64,000 bases of DNA from Eunapius fragilis (GCA_963681505.1 OY811972.1:4148832-4212831); one strand, 5' to 3'; shown: positions 50,509-60,860, numbered from the stretch's first letter. Made by a program: numbers and translations. The notes: generated by a model not told the origin, from the sequence alone.

Positions 50509-51834
50509 ATGTTGTATGTGGTGGGGTGTGTGAGGATGTGGGACGTGGGTTTAAACATCAAAGCAACAAGGCAGCCCAAAACAAGTGGGAAACACGTTTG
50601 GGCCAAATGGGTTAGGATTAGGAGTGGTTGGGACAAGCTGAGGAGGTGGAGTGGTGTGAGGAGTGAGGGTCACAACTCACGGACAGCAGGTTGTCTTGGA
50701 CGTAGGAGGACATGCGGAACCCTCTGATCTGACTCATGATGTGCACAAACTGGAGTGCGTCGACCATCCCCTGTTTGGAGGCATCTTGCTTGGAGAAGGC
50801 TTGTCTACAGTGCTCTGTTGGAACGCTCTGAGGAGGAGGAGGTGGTGGAGGAGGAAGAGGAGGAGGAGAAAGATGGTTGAGACGTGAGGTGGTAGAGATG
50901 AGGTGTAGGTGTGGGTACAAGAAAATGGGATGGAGCACATGGTCATGAGGGTACAATAAGGAGATGTGCGGTCCAAGGGATTAGGGGATATGTGTCGTAC
51001 AACTAATGATACTGTGAAAGGGTGTGGTCAACAAACCTGAAGGAGCTGGCAGAGCTCGTAGTAGTTAAGGCTACGGATTTTGTCTTCTCCGAAGTACTCT
51101 TTAAGTAACGGGGAGTCGAAATCGAAGGGGATGTTCTTGTGGATAATGGTGGAGCGAACTATTTTTTCGAAGTCGGCTGTGTACATGAGAGGTGATATAT
51201 ATATACACTCATATCACCATCCTCCTCACACAATGTGACACCATCCCCCCCCCACACACACACTAGTTGTCTTACCAAAGGAGACGTTCCCCACGTTCCC
51301 CACATCAAAGAGCTTGAAGGCTAGTTGGTTGACGGCATCAGGAGAACAGAGCAGACCTTCAAACATCTGAAATTCCATGAAAGAAATAAACCTACAACAT
51401 ATGTGTGGTGTGTGAAAGAGCGAGAGAGAGAGAGAGAGAGAGCGAGTTACAACACACCACACACGCACAAAAACACACGCACGCAAATAAACAAGCGAAA
51501 GAAACACGCAAGCAAGCGCCGCCATCCCTAATTCGTCCGCTCACTTTCTCTTAGTTGTGTCTGCCAACCCCGCGAACAGTTCGATGGTCTCCGTATTCCC
51601 CCGCTGGTCGACGAGTCCAAGATAGCGACACACGAAGTCTTCGTGTGACATAAACCATTCGCCATTGCGCTGGACTGAAGCGTACTATGCGGTGTAGCAA
51701 CATATGCTTAAAAAAAGGACCCCTACTGCACTAAAATGTATCCACAATACCTTTCTAAAGACTTTTTCCAAGTCCTCTTTTTCGGCGCGCTTCAGTGTCC
51801 ACCACATTGTGCGAACGTCCTGGATGTCGACCAT
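45658..51834 (-). CDS. SLC25A12/13: Mitochondrial aspartate/glutamate carrier, Ca2+-regulated (Aralar/citrin); 16 exons, 679 aa
   Basis: It exchanges matrix aspartate for cytosolic glutamate plus a proton in the inner mitochondrial membrane, within the malate-aspartate shuttle. Exons on the - strand: 51834-51751, 51684-51545, 51391-51276, 51176-51037, 50827-50681, 50454-50316, 50185-50092, 49804-49708, 49564-49495, 48680-48528, 47874-47738, 47287-47147, 46831-46637, 46482-46380, 46185-46098, 45853-45658. All join in phase (2040 nt). Length equals the human proteins (675-678). Residues 1 to about 320 are the EF-hand regulatory part ([37 protein letters not shown]). The carrier domain has all three signatures, PIDLVK, PLEIVK and PADVIK, plus [15 protein letters not shown] and FRSSPQFG. 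The C-terminal tail keeps DHIGGYRHA and FGLVFPRE. The canonical calcium loop residues were not scored. Introns are full of TG/CA arrays, and two splice sites lie in minisatellites (see 47080 and 49795). Confidence 0.96.
46841..46935. repeat. Purine-rich gaggggaggg array, carrier intron
   Basis: Repeats of ggaggggaggga upstream of the exon 13 acceptor. On the gene strand they give a long pyrimidine tract leading to the acceptor at 46832. Confidence 0.9.
47037..47178. repeat. 32 bp tandem repeat carrying the exon 12 splice donor, three copies
   Basis: The unit ccttatagaggcccatgaag (then ccacgcccctca) occurs at about 47082, 47114 and 47146. On the gene strand each copy reads as the last codons of exon 12 (GFMGLYK) followed by gtgagg. 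Only the copy next to the exon keeps the frame into exon 13, because 32 is not a multiple of three. Shorter relatives (caccctgtgaggccacaccc) precede it. Confidence 0.9.
47291..47345. repeat. TG microsatellite at the exon 12 acceptor
   Basis: Pure TG array immediately upstream (gene sense) of the acceptor at 47288. On the gene strand it reads (CA)n into cacag. Confidence 0.97.
47618..47680. repeat. 20 bp unit, three copies
   Basis: gggggcaaagatatactgaa repeated three times in a carrier intron. Confidence 0.95.
47880..48520. other. Carrier intron 10, nothing recognised
   Basis: Unique-looking intronic sequence with a TG array at 48453-48483. Confidence 0.7.
48841..49010. repeat. TG-rich microsatellite, carrier intron 9
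   Basis: Interrupted TG arrays between exons 9 and 10. Confidence 0.95.
49052..49470. repeat. 209 bp direct tandem duplication, carrier intron 9
   Basis: Units 49052-49260 and 49261-49467 are almost identical, from gaaggtgtccatcttaggag to cacaacacagtgtgtgtgta. The only clear change I noticed is ggccgcc to ggctgcc. Recent duplication is likely. Confidence 0.95.
49795..50020. repeat. 25 bp minisatellite built on the exon 8 splice acceptor, nine copies
   Basis: Unit gttatggtactggggaggag (then gcagt). On the gene strand each unit reads actgcctcctccccag followed by a codon start, a full polypyrimidine tract and AG. The unit nearest exon 8 (49795-49819) contains the real exon boundary at 49804/49805. 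Confidence 0.92.
50228..50314. repeat. CA microsatellite, carrier intron 6
   Basis: Pure and near-pure CA array directly after the exon 6 donor. A TG array at 50470-50506 lies just upstream of the exon 6 acceptor. Confidence 0.97.
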
Positions 51835-52090
51835 GTTCACACGTACGCGTGCAAGGCACGAGCTTTGTTGCTCCGCAAATGAAAACAATAATATAAAATT
51901 ATAAATTTGAAAATTTTAATACGGGGGAGGGGCCGACAAAAAAAACAGCATTCTGTTTGACTGCTGCAGCACGGAACCAGTGTAGGAACAACCCTAAAAG
52001 GTGCTAAATGTGACTGATTATCTCCATATCATAATATTATTATGGTGACAGCTACCTTGATATGTAAGTCATATTTGTCATGAATAATGG
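51835..52090. promoter_or_regulatory. Probable upstream/promoter region of the carrier gene
   Basis: The first coding exon starts at 51834 and the region to 52090 must hold the 5' UTR and promoter. No motif was identified with confidence. Confidence 0.35.
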
Positions 52091-52257
52091 TATAGAGAGG
52101 TTGCAGTGTCATCCCGGGAAGATCGGCGGCCATGTTTTTTGGTGTCCCCTGTTCTGTTTACAGGTTGTAAACAAGCCGTTACATTCTGTAACAGAACTGG
52201 AGACACCAAAAAACATGGCCGCCGATCTTCCCGGGATGACACTGTAACCTCTCTATA
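52091..52257. mobile_element. Palindromic MITE with TA-type ends, 167 bp
   Basis: Arms of about 65 bp (tatagagaggttgcagtgtc; atcccgggaagatcggcggc; catgttttttggtgtc) pair almost perfectly. Ends tata..tata allow a TA duplication, as in Tc1/mariner elements. It lies just upstream of the carrier gene. Confidence 0.9.
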
Positions 52258-52785
52258 TTTCCCATACCGATTCAGCGCAAGAGGTACAGAAGTGTCATTG
52301 TGTCGCCTATACACTTTTAATAATTATGCTATTAAATGTCAGTCTTAGTCCATCTCACCCCCATTGCCTCATCTATGCCCGTACTGGGGAAGGTAGGGGA
52401 GGCGATTGATGGGCGCATTAATATATATAGCATTGAATGTATAAACCGCATATTTCCGGATAGCGCTCGTTTTGTGATTTACTGGCTTACACAATGTTCT
52501 ATAAATAGAAAATGCTGGCATGTCATGTAATTAGAACCGGCCTTTAAAAAAATGCCGGAATTCCAGTGGAATTTTTTTTGACAGCCCTAAATAGGTCCCA
52601 TCATAAATTAACATCCCAAACACATTTAGGGTAATTAGTACGTGCGGGCTTCTGCAGCCGCCCCTTCTGTCAAGCCAAGGATTGCAGGGCACCAAAATTT
52701 TCTGTGATAGGTGCATAATTTATGGCGAACGTCGAAGTACCGTCTTTCAGATTGGCCAGAAAAAGACAACTGAAAACTGTCAGAC
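52258..52785. other. Nothing recognised
   Basis: AT-rich sequence with short frames. Confidence 0.5.
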
Positions 52786-52872
52786 TCTAGGTCAGTCTGG
52801 GGACCCGATGGATGTTTGTAGCAGAGATAATATAATCTCTGTTTGTAGTACAACCATCAGTCGAGTTCCCAG
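52786..52872. mobile_element. Small 'ctggggacccga' inverted-repeat unit
   Basis: cagtctggggacccgatgga and its inverse tcagtcgagttcccag surround agagataatataatctct. Related to the ends of the composite element at 43731. Confidence 0.7.
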
Positions 52873-52977
52873 TAGTTTCGTCCCCAGACCCATGTTACGC
52901 AGCAGCGGATGGATTACATCACCGCTACGCGAACAGTGGTATCCATCCGCTGTAGCATGGGTCTGGGGACGAGACTA
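52873..52977. mobile_element. Palindromic MULE-like MITE, 105 bp
   Basis: tagtttcgtccccagaccc ... gggtctggggacgagacta, with the inner core gcggatggattacatcaccg shared with the copies at 60789 and 63096. The two flanks do not form a clean duplication, perhaps because it landed in another element. Confidence 0.87.
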
Positions 52978-54087
52978 GGTTCACACAAGTAAAACACTAC
53001 ATAGGCGTTGGATGCGGGGGGGGGGGGGGGGGGGGGGGGGGGGCTCAGCCCCCTCACATTTTGTGCCCATATTTATTAAGATCGGTTAACTGATTCAAGA
53101 AGAGAGACAAAGACAAAGCACACCCACACCCACTTATGAATAACCACACCTACTTATGAATAAATAATTTCAGCCCCCCCCCCACTTTTTGAACCGTTCC
53201 TACGCCACTGCGCTAGGCAACATGTTGTATGGCTACCTTAACTCTTAAAATCGCAGACGGGCAGCAGCGCAGCCGTTGTGCTTAGGAATCATAGAACCAT
53301 GCAAACAAGCAAGCATGAAGGTTAAAAAAGGTTTTTTGGTGGAATTTGGAAATTTCTCAGAGGTCATTTTTGTATATACGGTGGGTATAGGGTTAGGGTT
53401 ATTTCTGAGTGGCATTTTTTTTAAACACTGCACGACTTCAGTAGTAAGTTAAGGGTGCCCATCGTCGACCGATCCTATTCACTTGTGAAGGGATTCGAGT
53501 GAGAGCGTGCCTGTTGCGAGGATACAAGTTATAAACGCTATGAAGAGACACGCTCAAACACAAGACGAATGATGATTGAATGGTTTAGCTAGTTGGGGCG
53601 AAGCCCGGCCGACCTTCACGTTTTGGCAAATGGTCGAGTATCAAAGTTTGTACCATCTGCATGACTCGGATAGCGAGTGTGGGCTATTATCACATATGTG
53701 GGCTATAGCCACGTACGCTATCAGATGGGTATATATACCCAACCTTCCGCCAAAACGCCGGCAAAGATCGGGCTTCGCACAAGTATGCTTTAGCATAATA
53801 CATTTGTCAGTTATATGTAGCGTAGTAATATTCTAAGTTACTTGTACATGCAGTGCTGCTTAAGTTACCCGTGAAACGGAAAAACCGTCACAAGTACGCC
53901 GCATGATCTGAGCCAACTTCACTGTGTTTAATTTCGGAGAATAACAGAAACCATTTATATACGAAGGGCCATCGCGAGATATATATCTATATGCCGGGAT
54001 ACTAAAGATGAAAATAGTAACGTAGAGTCCCCCAACAGCTTGCTATATGCAAGTTGTCTCAATGCGCATGCACACCATAATCAATAG
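52978..54087. other. Intergenic: poly(G) tract and an inverted-repeat remnant
   Basis: Poly(G) at about 53017-53043, followed by ctcagccccctc and a later C-run at 53176. Inverted blocks gcgaagcccggccgacc..gttttggc (53600) and gccaaaacgccgg..gatcgggcttcgc (53751) bound a small palindrome. No gene was recognised. Confidence 0.55.
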
Positions 54088-54633
54088 TCACGTATACTTG
54101 ACCTCATCTTTGGAGGGACTGTCACGTGATTCTAACGCAATGTAGGGTTTTTGCCCAGGAGCGTAGCTATCATAACTGCTCAACATAGGGAGTGTTAGAA
54201 GCTCCTTCTTGTAGTTGAAAAGGAAGTAGGCTTCGCACTGCAACGCTTCTCCGACGCGGGCGCGGACCTCGCACTCGGTCAACACGCACTGAACGGACTC
54301 TCTCGTGTAGTAATCCGGGTGATCTTCCAGCTTATCCAGTGCCACCAGCATCCTGCCGTCCACCTCGTAAATTTCTCCGTACACTTCCTGTATATTCATC
54401 GTCAAAGGGTCCTACATATCATCATATGATCAGACAATCCTAACCTGACCCAGCCCTTCTGCTGGAAGGAGGAAAGGTATGTTGTAGGAACTGGCTACCA
54501 CCAGCGGGTATCTCTTTGCGAGCCTAGCCTTGCCCACAAAAACTGATAGTCCATTATCGGCGTCTTTGAGAACGTGGTGGTTCGGCTGTCCTTCCAAAAG
54601 GGTACCATATACGAAAATTTTACGAAGCGCCAT
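54088..54633 (-). CDS. GGACT: Gamma-glutamylaminecyclotransferase (GGACT); 2 exons, 170 aa
   Basis: The enzyme releases free amines from gamma-glutamylamines and forms 5-oxoproline, for example when transglutaminase cross-links are degraded. Exons 54633-54445 and 54411-54088 join in phase 0 across a 33 bp intron, the shortest in the window. The N-terminal FVYGTLLEGQPNHHVL is the YGTL substrate-binding signature of the AIG2/GGCT fold. Next come YPLVVASSYNIPFLL and VYGEIYEVD. The catalytic Glu is probably in the segment DKLEDHPDYYTRE. Length is slightly above human GGACT (153). It starts 99 bp after the stop of MALSU1 on the same strand. An in-frame Met lies seven codons upstream; the start at 54633 matches the family. 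Confidence 0.93.
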
Positions 54634-54717
54634 CACGGTTGACCGGAGCATCTGATAAATTACTAAAGCAACGTACTACCGTAAATATGCAACTGCTATA
54701 TGAATTCAATCAAGCTG

Positions 54718-54733
54718 TTTATTTTATTTTATT
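54718..54733 (-). promoter_or_regulatory. Overlapping AATAAA signals at the MALSU1 stop codon
   Basis: On the minus strand three overlapping AATAAA hexamers start at the MALSU1 stop codon. If used, the MALSU1 3' UTR would be about 20-40 nt and cleavage would fall inside the 99 bp gap before GGACT. Confidence 0.5.
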
Positions 54734-55534
54734 TACACGAGAGAATTATTATATTTCTTTTGAGTAGGCAGGGGCGTGGTTACGGGACGGTCTTCAGTCA
54801 CCTCCCTCAACACTGCTTGAAACTGGTCGTCATAGCGAGGTCCCAGCGTCCACAGCTTCTCAAGCTGGTAGTGGTTGCGAGCAGCTGGCAGCATGAAGTG
54901 AACAACCATATCACCTGTAGAGAAAGAAAAAAAAACACACACACACACTCGGGGAGTTAAGACTGCAGCAAAGTGAATTCATAAACCACTTGACACTTAC
55001 ATGCACACATAGCTTTAAGATACCACACCAAATAGCCGTATTGTGGCAGTGAAAAGGACCTTAACACATATTTAAGGGAGACTATGTCCTCTACAACTTC
55101 TTTCTTACTCACTGGAAACTAGACTGTCCATCATGGATTTACAGTGGTCTGAATGGTTAGTTATGCGCACATTTTAAATAAGTTGTATGCATCAAATTTG
55201 ATGCTCCTTCCTGGAAAATGTCTCCTTTTCGTTGTAACAATCCCTTACAATTATGGTGTGTGACTGCGATTATTATGAACGATGGATGATTTGTGAGGTA
55301 CTTATTCCTTGCCCCTTTACACAAACATATCCCACCTCCCTGGTGCTCCCACCCCAATAAGCCATGCTCGGTGATAGGATACCATCATTGGCTGAAATCC
55401 CAACTCCTTTCACATACTTACGATTTAGTATTACATGATCCTCCAGCTTACTGTACCTGACCAGCTGAGAGGCTATGTGAGCCTGCTTCAGCTTACACTC
55501 ATGTACAAGTACAGGGATCAAGGGGAAAATTTTT

Positions 55535-55571
<37 letters not shown>

Positions 55572-56961
55572 TATGGAAGCAGATTGACAATGGTTAATAA
55601 TGAAAATGTTCCCTTTAAACCTGCAAGTTATAATTTTATAGACCTATACATGAATATGGTGAATCATTTCATGGGTAAAAAAGTTGATGATATGGGCAAA
55701 TTATCAATTTTATTTCCAGCAGGTAATTGAATCCACCAGTATATTAAGAATTGCTAACTATGTCTACAGTTCAGTGAATATTTGGTTTGTTCTCTGTTCA
55801 TATGGGTTTGCTAAAAAAATTAGTTTTTACGTAATGACCTACACCATCTTGCGTCTGGAGGTTAAAGGTTAACAACAACACAACAACACACCCTGTCTGT
55901 TGGGGAATAGCATGTGAACCTTAGGGACCTATTACTCAAGGTATTTTCCCACGAGAAGGGGAGGGGTTAAAGTATGATGATGTAGCAGATCAAGGTTTCA
56001 CAGACTGTTATCAGTGATCATGGATTAAACTCACCAATATCCCCCCAATTAATAGCACACCCCACCAATAGCACACACACACCAATAGCACACCCCCACC
56101 AATAGCACACACACACCAATAGCACACCCCACCAATAGCACACCCCACCAATAGCACACCCCACCAATAGCACACCCCCACCAATAGCACACCCCCACCA
56201 ATAGCACACACTCACCAATAGCACACACACCAATAGCACACCCCACCAATAGCACACACACACCAATAGCACACCCCCACCAATAGCCCACCCCACCAAT
56301 AGCACACCCCCACCAATAGTACACCCCACCAATAGCACACACCCCACCAATAGCACACCCCACCAATAGCACACCCCACCAATAGCACACCCCCACCAAT
56401 AGCACACCCCACCAATAGCACACCCCCACCAATAGCACACCCCACCAATAGCACACCCCCACCAATAGCACACCCCACCAATAGCACACCCCCACCAATA
56501 GCACACCCCCACCAATAGCACACCCCCACCAATAGCACACCCCCACCAATAGCACACCCCACCAATAGCACACCCCACCAATAGCACACCCCACCAATAG
56601 CACACCCCACCAATAGCACACCCCACCAATAGCACACCCCACCAATAGCACACCCCCACCAATAGCACACCCCACCAATAGCACACCCCCACCAATAGCA
56701 CACCCCACCAATAGCACACCCCCACCAATAGCACACCCCACCAATAGCACACCCCCACCAATAGCACATCCCACCAATAGCACATCCATTCACACCACCT
56801 TCACTGTTAAACCATCCATTAACTGTTATCGTGACATGGTAACTGATATTACCCTTACTAGGGGACCAAGTGACAAACTCACCCAAGTCCACCACCATCC
56901 AATCATCGGAGTCTGACCCTTCCACATGTACGTTTCGTCTCCTCTTTGGTACAACACCTTT

Positions 56962-57046
<85 letters not shown>

Positions 57047-57357
57047 ACTATGATAAAGTTGTGGAGTGGTTTTGCATTTCCATTTTGATAATTTACTACA
57101 TTTGATTATGTATGTCATTTACTTCAGCAATTATGTAAATTCAGGATCACAGCAGTGGAGAGGTTTTTATAACACATGTTTCAAGTTTTCAACATTATAT
57201 GTCCTCTAAAGCATATCTCTTACGCATTAGACTGTCCATCATGACGTTACAATGACTCATCATTCGTCATTTCTAAACTTTGCTAAACCTTTTTAATGAT
57301 CCCCTCCCCCTCCCCCACTTCTGCGTGACATACTTTATGAACGGCCCCTAAAGTCCT

Positions 57358-57388
<31 letters not shown>

Positions 57389-58099
57389 GCAGCAACGATT
57401 CCATATGAGCATACGTCATACCTTATACTCACAGGTGCATTAGATCACACCCCTCAATGTTTAGCTTACCTCGTCCACCAAAGAGTGCGCTATCTTCGAT
57501 ATGTGTCTGGGACCCTTCCCACTGCACGTGACAAAATACTGCACGTACTGCCTCTCCGGGGGAACGTTGATGACGCATATGTCCTGGGCGTTTTCCCCTC
57601 GCAGAAATTCGACCAATTCCGCTATCGTCATGGCGGAGGTCCTTCGTGGTCTCTCAGCTCCTCCCGCCTCTTCTTGGATTCTCTCCGCCGACTTCAGGAC
57701 GCTAATGTTTGCCAGCAGCTTTTCCAGGTCGTAGTCCCGCCCGTCATCCTGTTCGGTTCCGTCCGCGGTAAGGGTACGATTGGCATTGTCCGCGGCCTTC
57801 GGGGTATGTCCGTGCACATAACCAGTTACTATGTTTTCCCACTTCGTGGGGTCAAGCTTGCCGGATTTCGGGCCTTCTGCGTCTCCTTCCTCGTCAGGTT
57901 GAAGCGGCTTGTCTCCGCTGTTGCGCGAGGGTGCGTGGGTGTGGAATCTATTGCTATCCGTCCCATACCCAAGCAGAGCTTCGCACACGTGGTTGCGGAA
58001 TGTCACGTGACCAGATGCTGTATCTGCGTCCGGACACGACGGCCTTAAAATGCGTGCACAGCGAACGCGGGCGCCACTGCAAAGTACTCGACCAAACAT
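54733..58099 (-). CDS. MALSU1: Mitochondrial assembly of ribosomal large subunit protein 1 (RsfS/Iojap family); 3 exons, 297 aa
   Basis: MALSU1 binds uL14m on the large mitoribosomal subunit and prevents premature subunit joining. Exons 58099-57470, 56964-56883 and 54914-54733 join in phase (894 nt). The first 150 residues are Arg-rich and poorly conserved, as expected of a mitochondrial targeting region and linker. The RsfS domain follows: TIAELVEFLRGENAQDICVI, YVQYFVTCSGKGPRH, DSDDWMVVDLG, DMVVHFMLP, YQLEKLWTLG. The motif VV.F......YQLE.LW is diagnostic. The Asp-Trp pair and the EKLW block are intact. Intron 2 is about 2 kb and carries a 750 bp minisatellite plus TG arrays, unusually long for this window. 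GGACT follows immediately downstream. Confidence 0.95.
54920..56030. other. Part of MALSU1 intron 2, nothing else recognised
   Basis: Contains a (ctaa)n run at 55539-55570. Open frames on either strand show no family motif. Confidence 0.6.
56038..56790. repeat. 17-18 bp minisatellite (ccaccaatagcacaccc), MALSU1 intron 2
   Basis: About 43 head-to-tail copies judged from length. Variation is mostly in the length of the C-run (cccc or ccccc) and in 'cacacacacc' variants. It is open in several frames on the - strand (Val-Leu-Leu-Val-Gly repeats), which is a by-product of the repeat. Confidence 0.98.
56966..57047. repeat. TG microsatellite next to the MALSU1 exon 2 acceptor
   Basis: Pure TG array of about 80 bp. 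On the gene strand (CA)n runs into the acceptor at 56965. Confidence 0.97.
57050..57468. other. MALSU1 intron 1, with poly(C)
   Basis: Holds a poly(C) tract at 57358-57380. Nothing else was recognised. Confidence 0.7.
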
Positions 58100-58795
58100 G
58101 ACATGCTTTTTATTAATGAGAATAATTAATTATAATTGGTAAGTACCTCGTACCCAGCGCAGTAGTAACTGAAGTTTAAAAAATAAAATAAATAATACAC
58201 ACATTTTTGTAACAATGCAACATGCAATAGGCAACGCGTTGCGCGCGACACTGCAAATTCCAGTAGTATCATTAAGTTGTATGCATGCAACCTGCTGTGA
58301 TGGCATTGGTCCAGGAACCGGCCATAGTTCAGCGTGTCAATTACGTACTCTGGTGATTGCTGTAACTTACGACTGCATGCTTAAATATGCAGTTGGCACA
58401 GCTGTCTGTAAAGATTCGCACAGACAGGTCAAAGGCATTGTCATTTTATTGTACAACTGAGTCTGTGGTTGTGGCACGACCTTTTAACAGCAGTCAACTC
58501 TGTATTGTCATTTTTCAATGGGACCGGACCGACAATATAAAGTTAGACGACTAGACAGTGCTCATCACTAATCAGTGGCGTGGGCAGGGAGGGACGATGC
58601 CCGCCCATAAATATAGGGATGGGGCGAGGAGGCGCCCCTGGCCGCCCCTGGCCGCCCCTGGTCGCCCCAGGCAGCTGTATGCATGCATGTGCATAAAATA
58701 TTTGCTACATGCATGCGAGTACAATTGTCGTATGGATTCATTAATAAGTATAATGTACAGTACGTCGGTAGTATATATCATTCACGTACCGGGTG
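58100..58795. other. Upstream of MALSU1; no gene recognised
   Basis: Includes three copies of ggccgcccct at 58638-58666. The MALSU1 promoter should lie at its left end. Confidence 0.5.
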
Positions 58796-58799
58796 TTGA

Positions 58800-59440
58800 C
58801 GTTATAGAGCTCTTTCATGGTCACATGACACGTGGGTTTTAATTGCTTTATTGTCCGCCATATTGGTGCTCGGTTTATGGGCTTATGGTACTTTTGATAC
58901 GTATAACTCGCGCTCCGAGGACACAAGTAAAAATCATATGTTTGTGTTAGACCACAATAATAAATATTTAAACGACACTCTGAAGTAATGTTACGTACCA
59001 AAACTAAGCATAAGCCCATACTTCTCCATTGTAAACGAGCACCAATATGGCGGACTAATCAAAAGATGAATGCTATTAAGTCACGCGATGAAACAGCGCT
59101 ATAGAGCTGTTTCATGGTCACATGACGCGTGGGCTTTAATTGCGTTAATTGCTTTATTGTCCGCCATATTGGTGGTCGGTTTACTATGGAAATATATGGG
59201 CTTATGCTCGGTTTTGGTACTTTTGATACGTATAACTCGCGCTCCGAGGGCACAAGTAAAAATCATACTTTTACAAATGTTAGTCATGTGTTAGACCACA
59301 ATAATATATATTTAAACGACACTCTGAAGTAATGTTAAGTACCAAAACCAAGCATAAGCCCATACTTCTCCATTGTAAACGAGCACCAATATGGCGGACT
59401 GATTTGAATGCTATTAAGTCACGCGATGAAAGTGCTGACG
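58800..59440. mobile_element. Two adjacent copies of a roughly 300 bp inverted-repeat element
   Basis: Copy 1 (about 58800-59095) and copy 2 (about 59098-59440) are direct copies. Each contains inner inverted arms gtccgccatattggtg..tcgg and cgagcaccaatatggcggac. Shared blocks are tttgatacgtataactcgcg, acactctgaagtaatgtta and gcataagcccatacttctcc. Outer ends (gagct.tttcatggtcacatgac; gtcacgcgatgaaa) are weakly inverted. Confidence 0.88.
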
Positions 59441-59571
59441 GACCAGATGTCTGGCGTAGAAAGCGTAAAAAGTCCGGAGCAGCTTTTTGAAAGCCAAGAT
59501 GAGGCCTCACGCCCCGTTATCGAAAGTCTGATTCCAACCTGTCAATGTAAGTTCAGACTTTCAGGCTAAAG

Positions 59572-59710
59572 ACGGTGTCGGAGCAGATTCTGTCCCCCCG
59601 CAGATTTTGTCCCCCCGGACATAACCTGCTAGCGGAAATTGTCCCCCAAGGACATAATCCGCTAGCAGATATTGTCCCCCCCCCCCCCCCCCCCCCCCCC
59701 TAGTCTCGTC
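59572..59710. mobile_element. Palindromic 'aatccgctagcggatt / gtcccccc' element, copy 1
   Basis: Repeats of tgtccccccggacataa and ccgctagcagat end at a poly(C) tract (59672-59700). Copy 2 is at 62550-62730. Confidence 0.75.
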
Positions 59711-59999
59711 CCCAGCCTGATATGCATTCGCAATATACAGTCTGGTGAACTCCTGTACATATTTCTGTCCTGCGATTACATAACATTGCAACCCAACGTC
59801 GGGAGGAATGCAGTGACGTATTTATGAACGTAATTAGCAAAGCAAGAATGCAATTAATTATAGAATTTCAATTTGACGAAGCTGTGTGGCAAAGACTTAA
59901 AGGAGGAACATCGTCGGCATTTTGTTTGTTCAGTATCCACCTCTACTATGATAGCAATAGATACTGCACTGTGGCATGAAGGTCGCGGCTATCTCGAGT

Positions 60000-60516
60000 T
60001 TTGGCCAAGACACGGCCATCTAACAAGCCAACACACGGCCATCTAACCGGTCAACACGCGGCCATCTAAGCGGTCAACACGCGGCCATCTAACAAGCCAA
60101 CACACGACCATCTAACAGGCCAACACACGGCCATCTAACAAGCCAACACACGACCATCTAACAGGCCAACACACGGCCATCTAACAAGCCAACACACGAC
60201 CATCTAACAGGCCAACACGCGGCCAACTAACAGGCCAACACGCGGCCAACTAACAAGCCAACACACGACCATCTAACAAGCCAACACACGACCATCTAAC
60301 AGGCCAACACGCGGCCAACTAACAGGCCAACACACGGCCATCTAACAAGCCAACACACGACCATCTAACAGGCCAACACGCGGCCAACTAACAGGCCAAC
60401 ACACGGCCATCTAACAAGCCAACACACGACCATCTAACAGGCCAACACGCGGCCAACTAACAGGCCAACACACGGCCATCTAAGCGGTCAACACGCGGCC
60501 ATCTAACAGGCCAACA
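60000..60516. repeat. 23 bp minisatellite (ccaacacacggccatctaacaag)
   Basis: About 22 head-to-tail copies with variants cgcggcca.ct and acaggccaa. Higher-order pattern: the variants recur in the same order several times. It runs directly into the helicase fragment at 60520. Confidence 0.97.
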
Positions 60517-60519
60517 AAA

Positions 60520-60675
60520 ATGGCGTAACAGAGTGACTTTCCATACCCAGTTGGAAGGCAAACGAAGCCATCCCGACCACCGAGAACGTCTGCCACTATT
60601 CGTAGCTGTTCGTCTTTCAGTGTAAAATAACCCATCCGCTGTCTTAACAGCTAGCTGAACACCCTCCATTGTCAT
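60520..60675 (-). pseudogene. Second RecQ-like helicase N-terminal fragment
   Basis: On the minus strand MTMEGVQLAVKTA starts at 60675. After a one-base frame change near 60636 the sequence reads GYFTLKDEQLRIVADVLGG, then RDGFVCLPTGYGKSLCYA, the Walker A region of a RecQ-type helicase. It runs into the 23 bp array and stops. It resembles 43917-44114 in the Walker A block (LPTGYGKSLCYA) but is otherwise divergent, so two separate copies existed. Confidence 0.7.
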
Positions 60676-60788
60676 CGGTTACGAATAACTTTAAACAATA
60701 ACTGAGGTATGCAATTATTGCATGCCTCGAATCTGATTGGTGTCCCAACATTCCGGGACGACGGGACAGAAATTTGTACAGGAGTACA

Positions 60789-60860
60789 CCAGACCCTCTT
60801 TTCACGTAGCGGTGATGTAATCCATCCGCTGCTGTGTATGAGGGTCTGGGAACGAGACTA
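60789..60860. mobile_element. Truncated MULE-like palindromic MITE
   Basis: The core tagcggtgatgtaatccatc and the right end gggtctgggaacgagacta match 52873-52977 and 63096-63203. The left TIR is missing beyond ccagaccct. Confidence 0.85.

Noticed and set aside
56018..57048. Open frames of 246-278 codons on the - strand (Val/Leu/Gly/Trp/Cys repeats)
   Set aside because: They are read from the 17-18 bp minisatellite within MALSU1 intron 2; several frames are open at once and the composition is that of the repeat.
57485..58048. 187-codon + strand frame opposite MALSU1 exon 1
   Set aside because: The - strand frame carries the RsfS domain and joins two further exons; the + frame has no domain.
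60000..60516. CRISPR-like look of the 23 bp repeats
   Set aside because: Units are contiguous with no spacers and the genome is animal, so it is a minisatellite.
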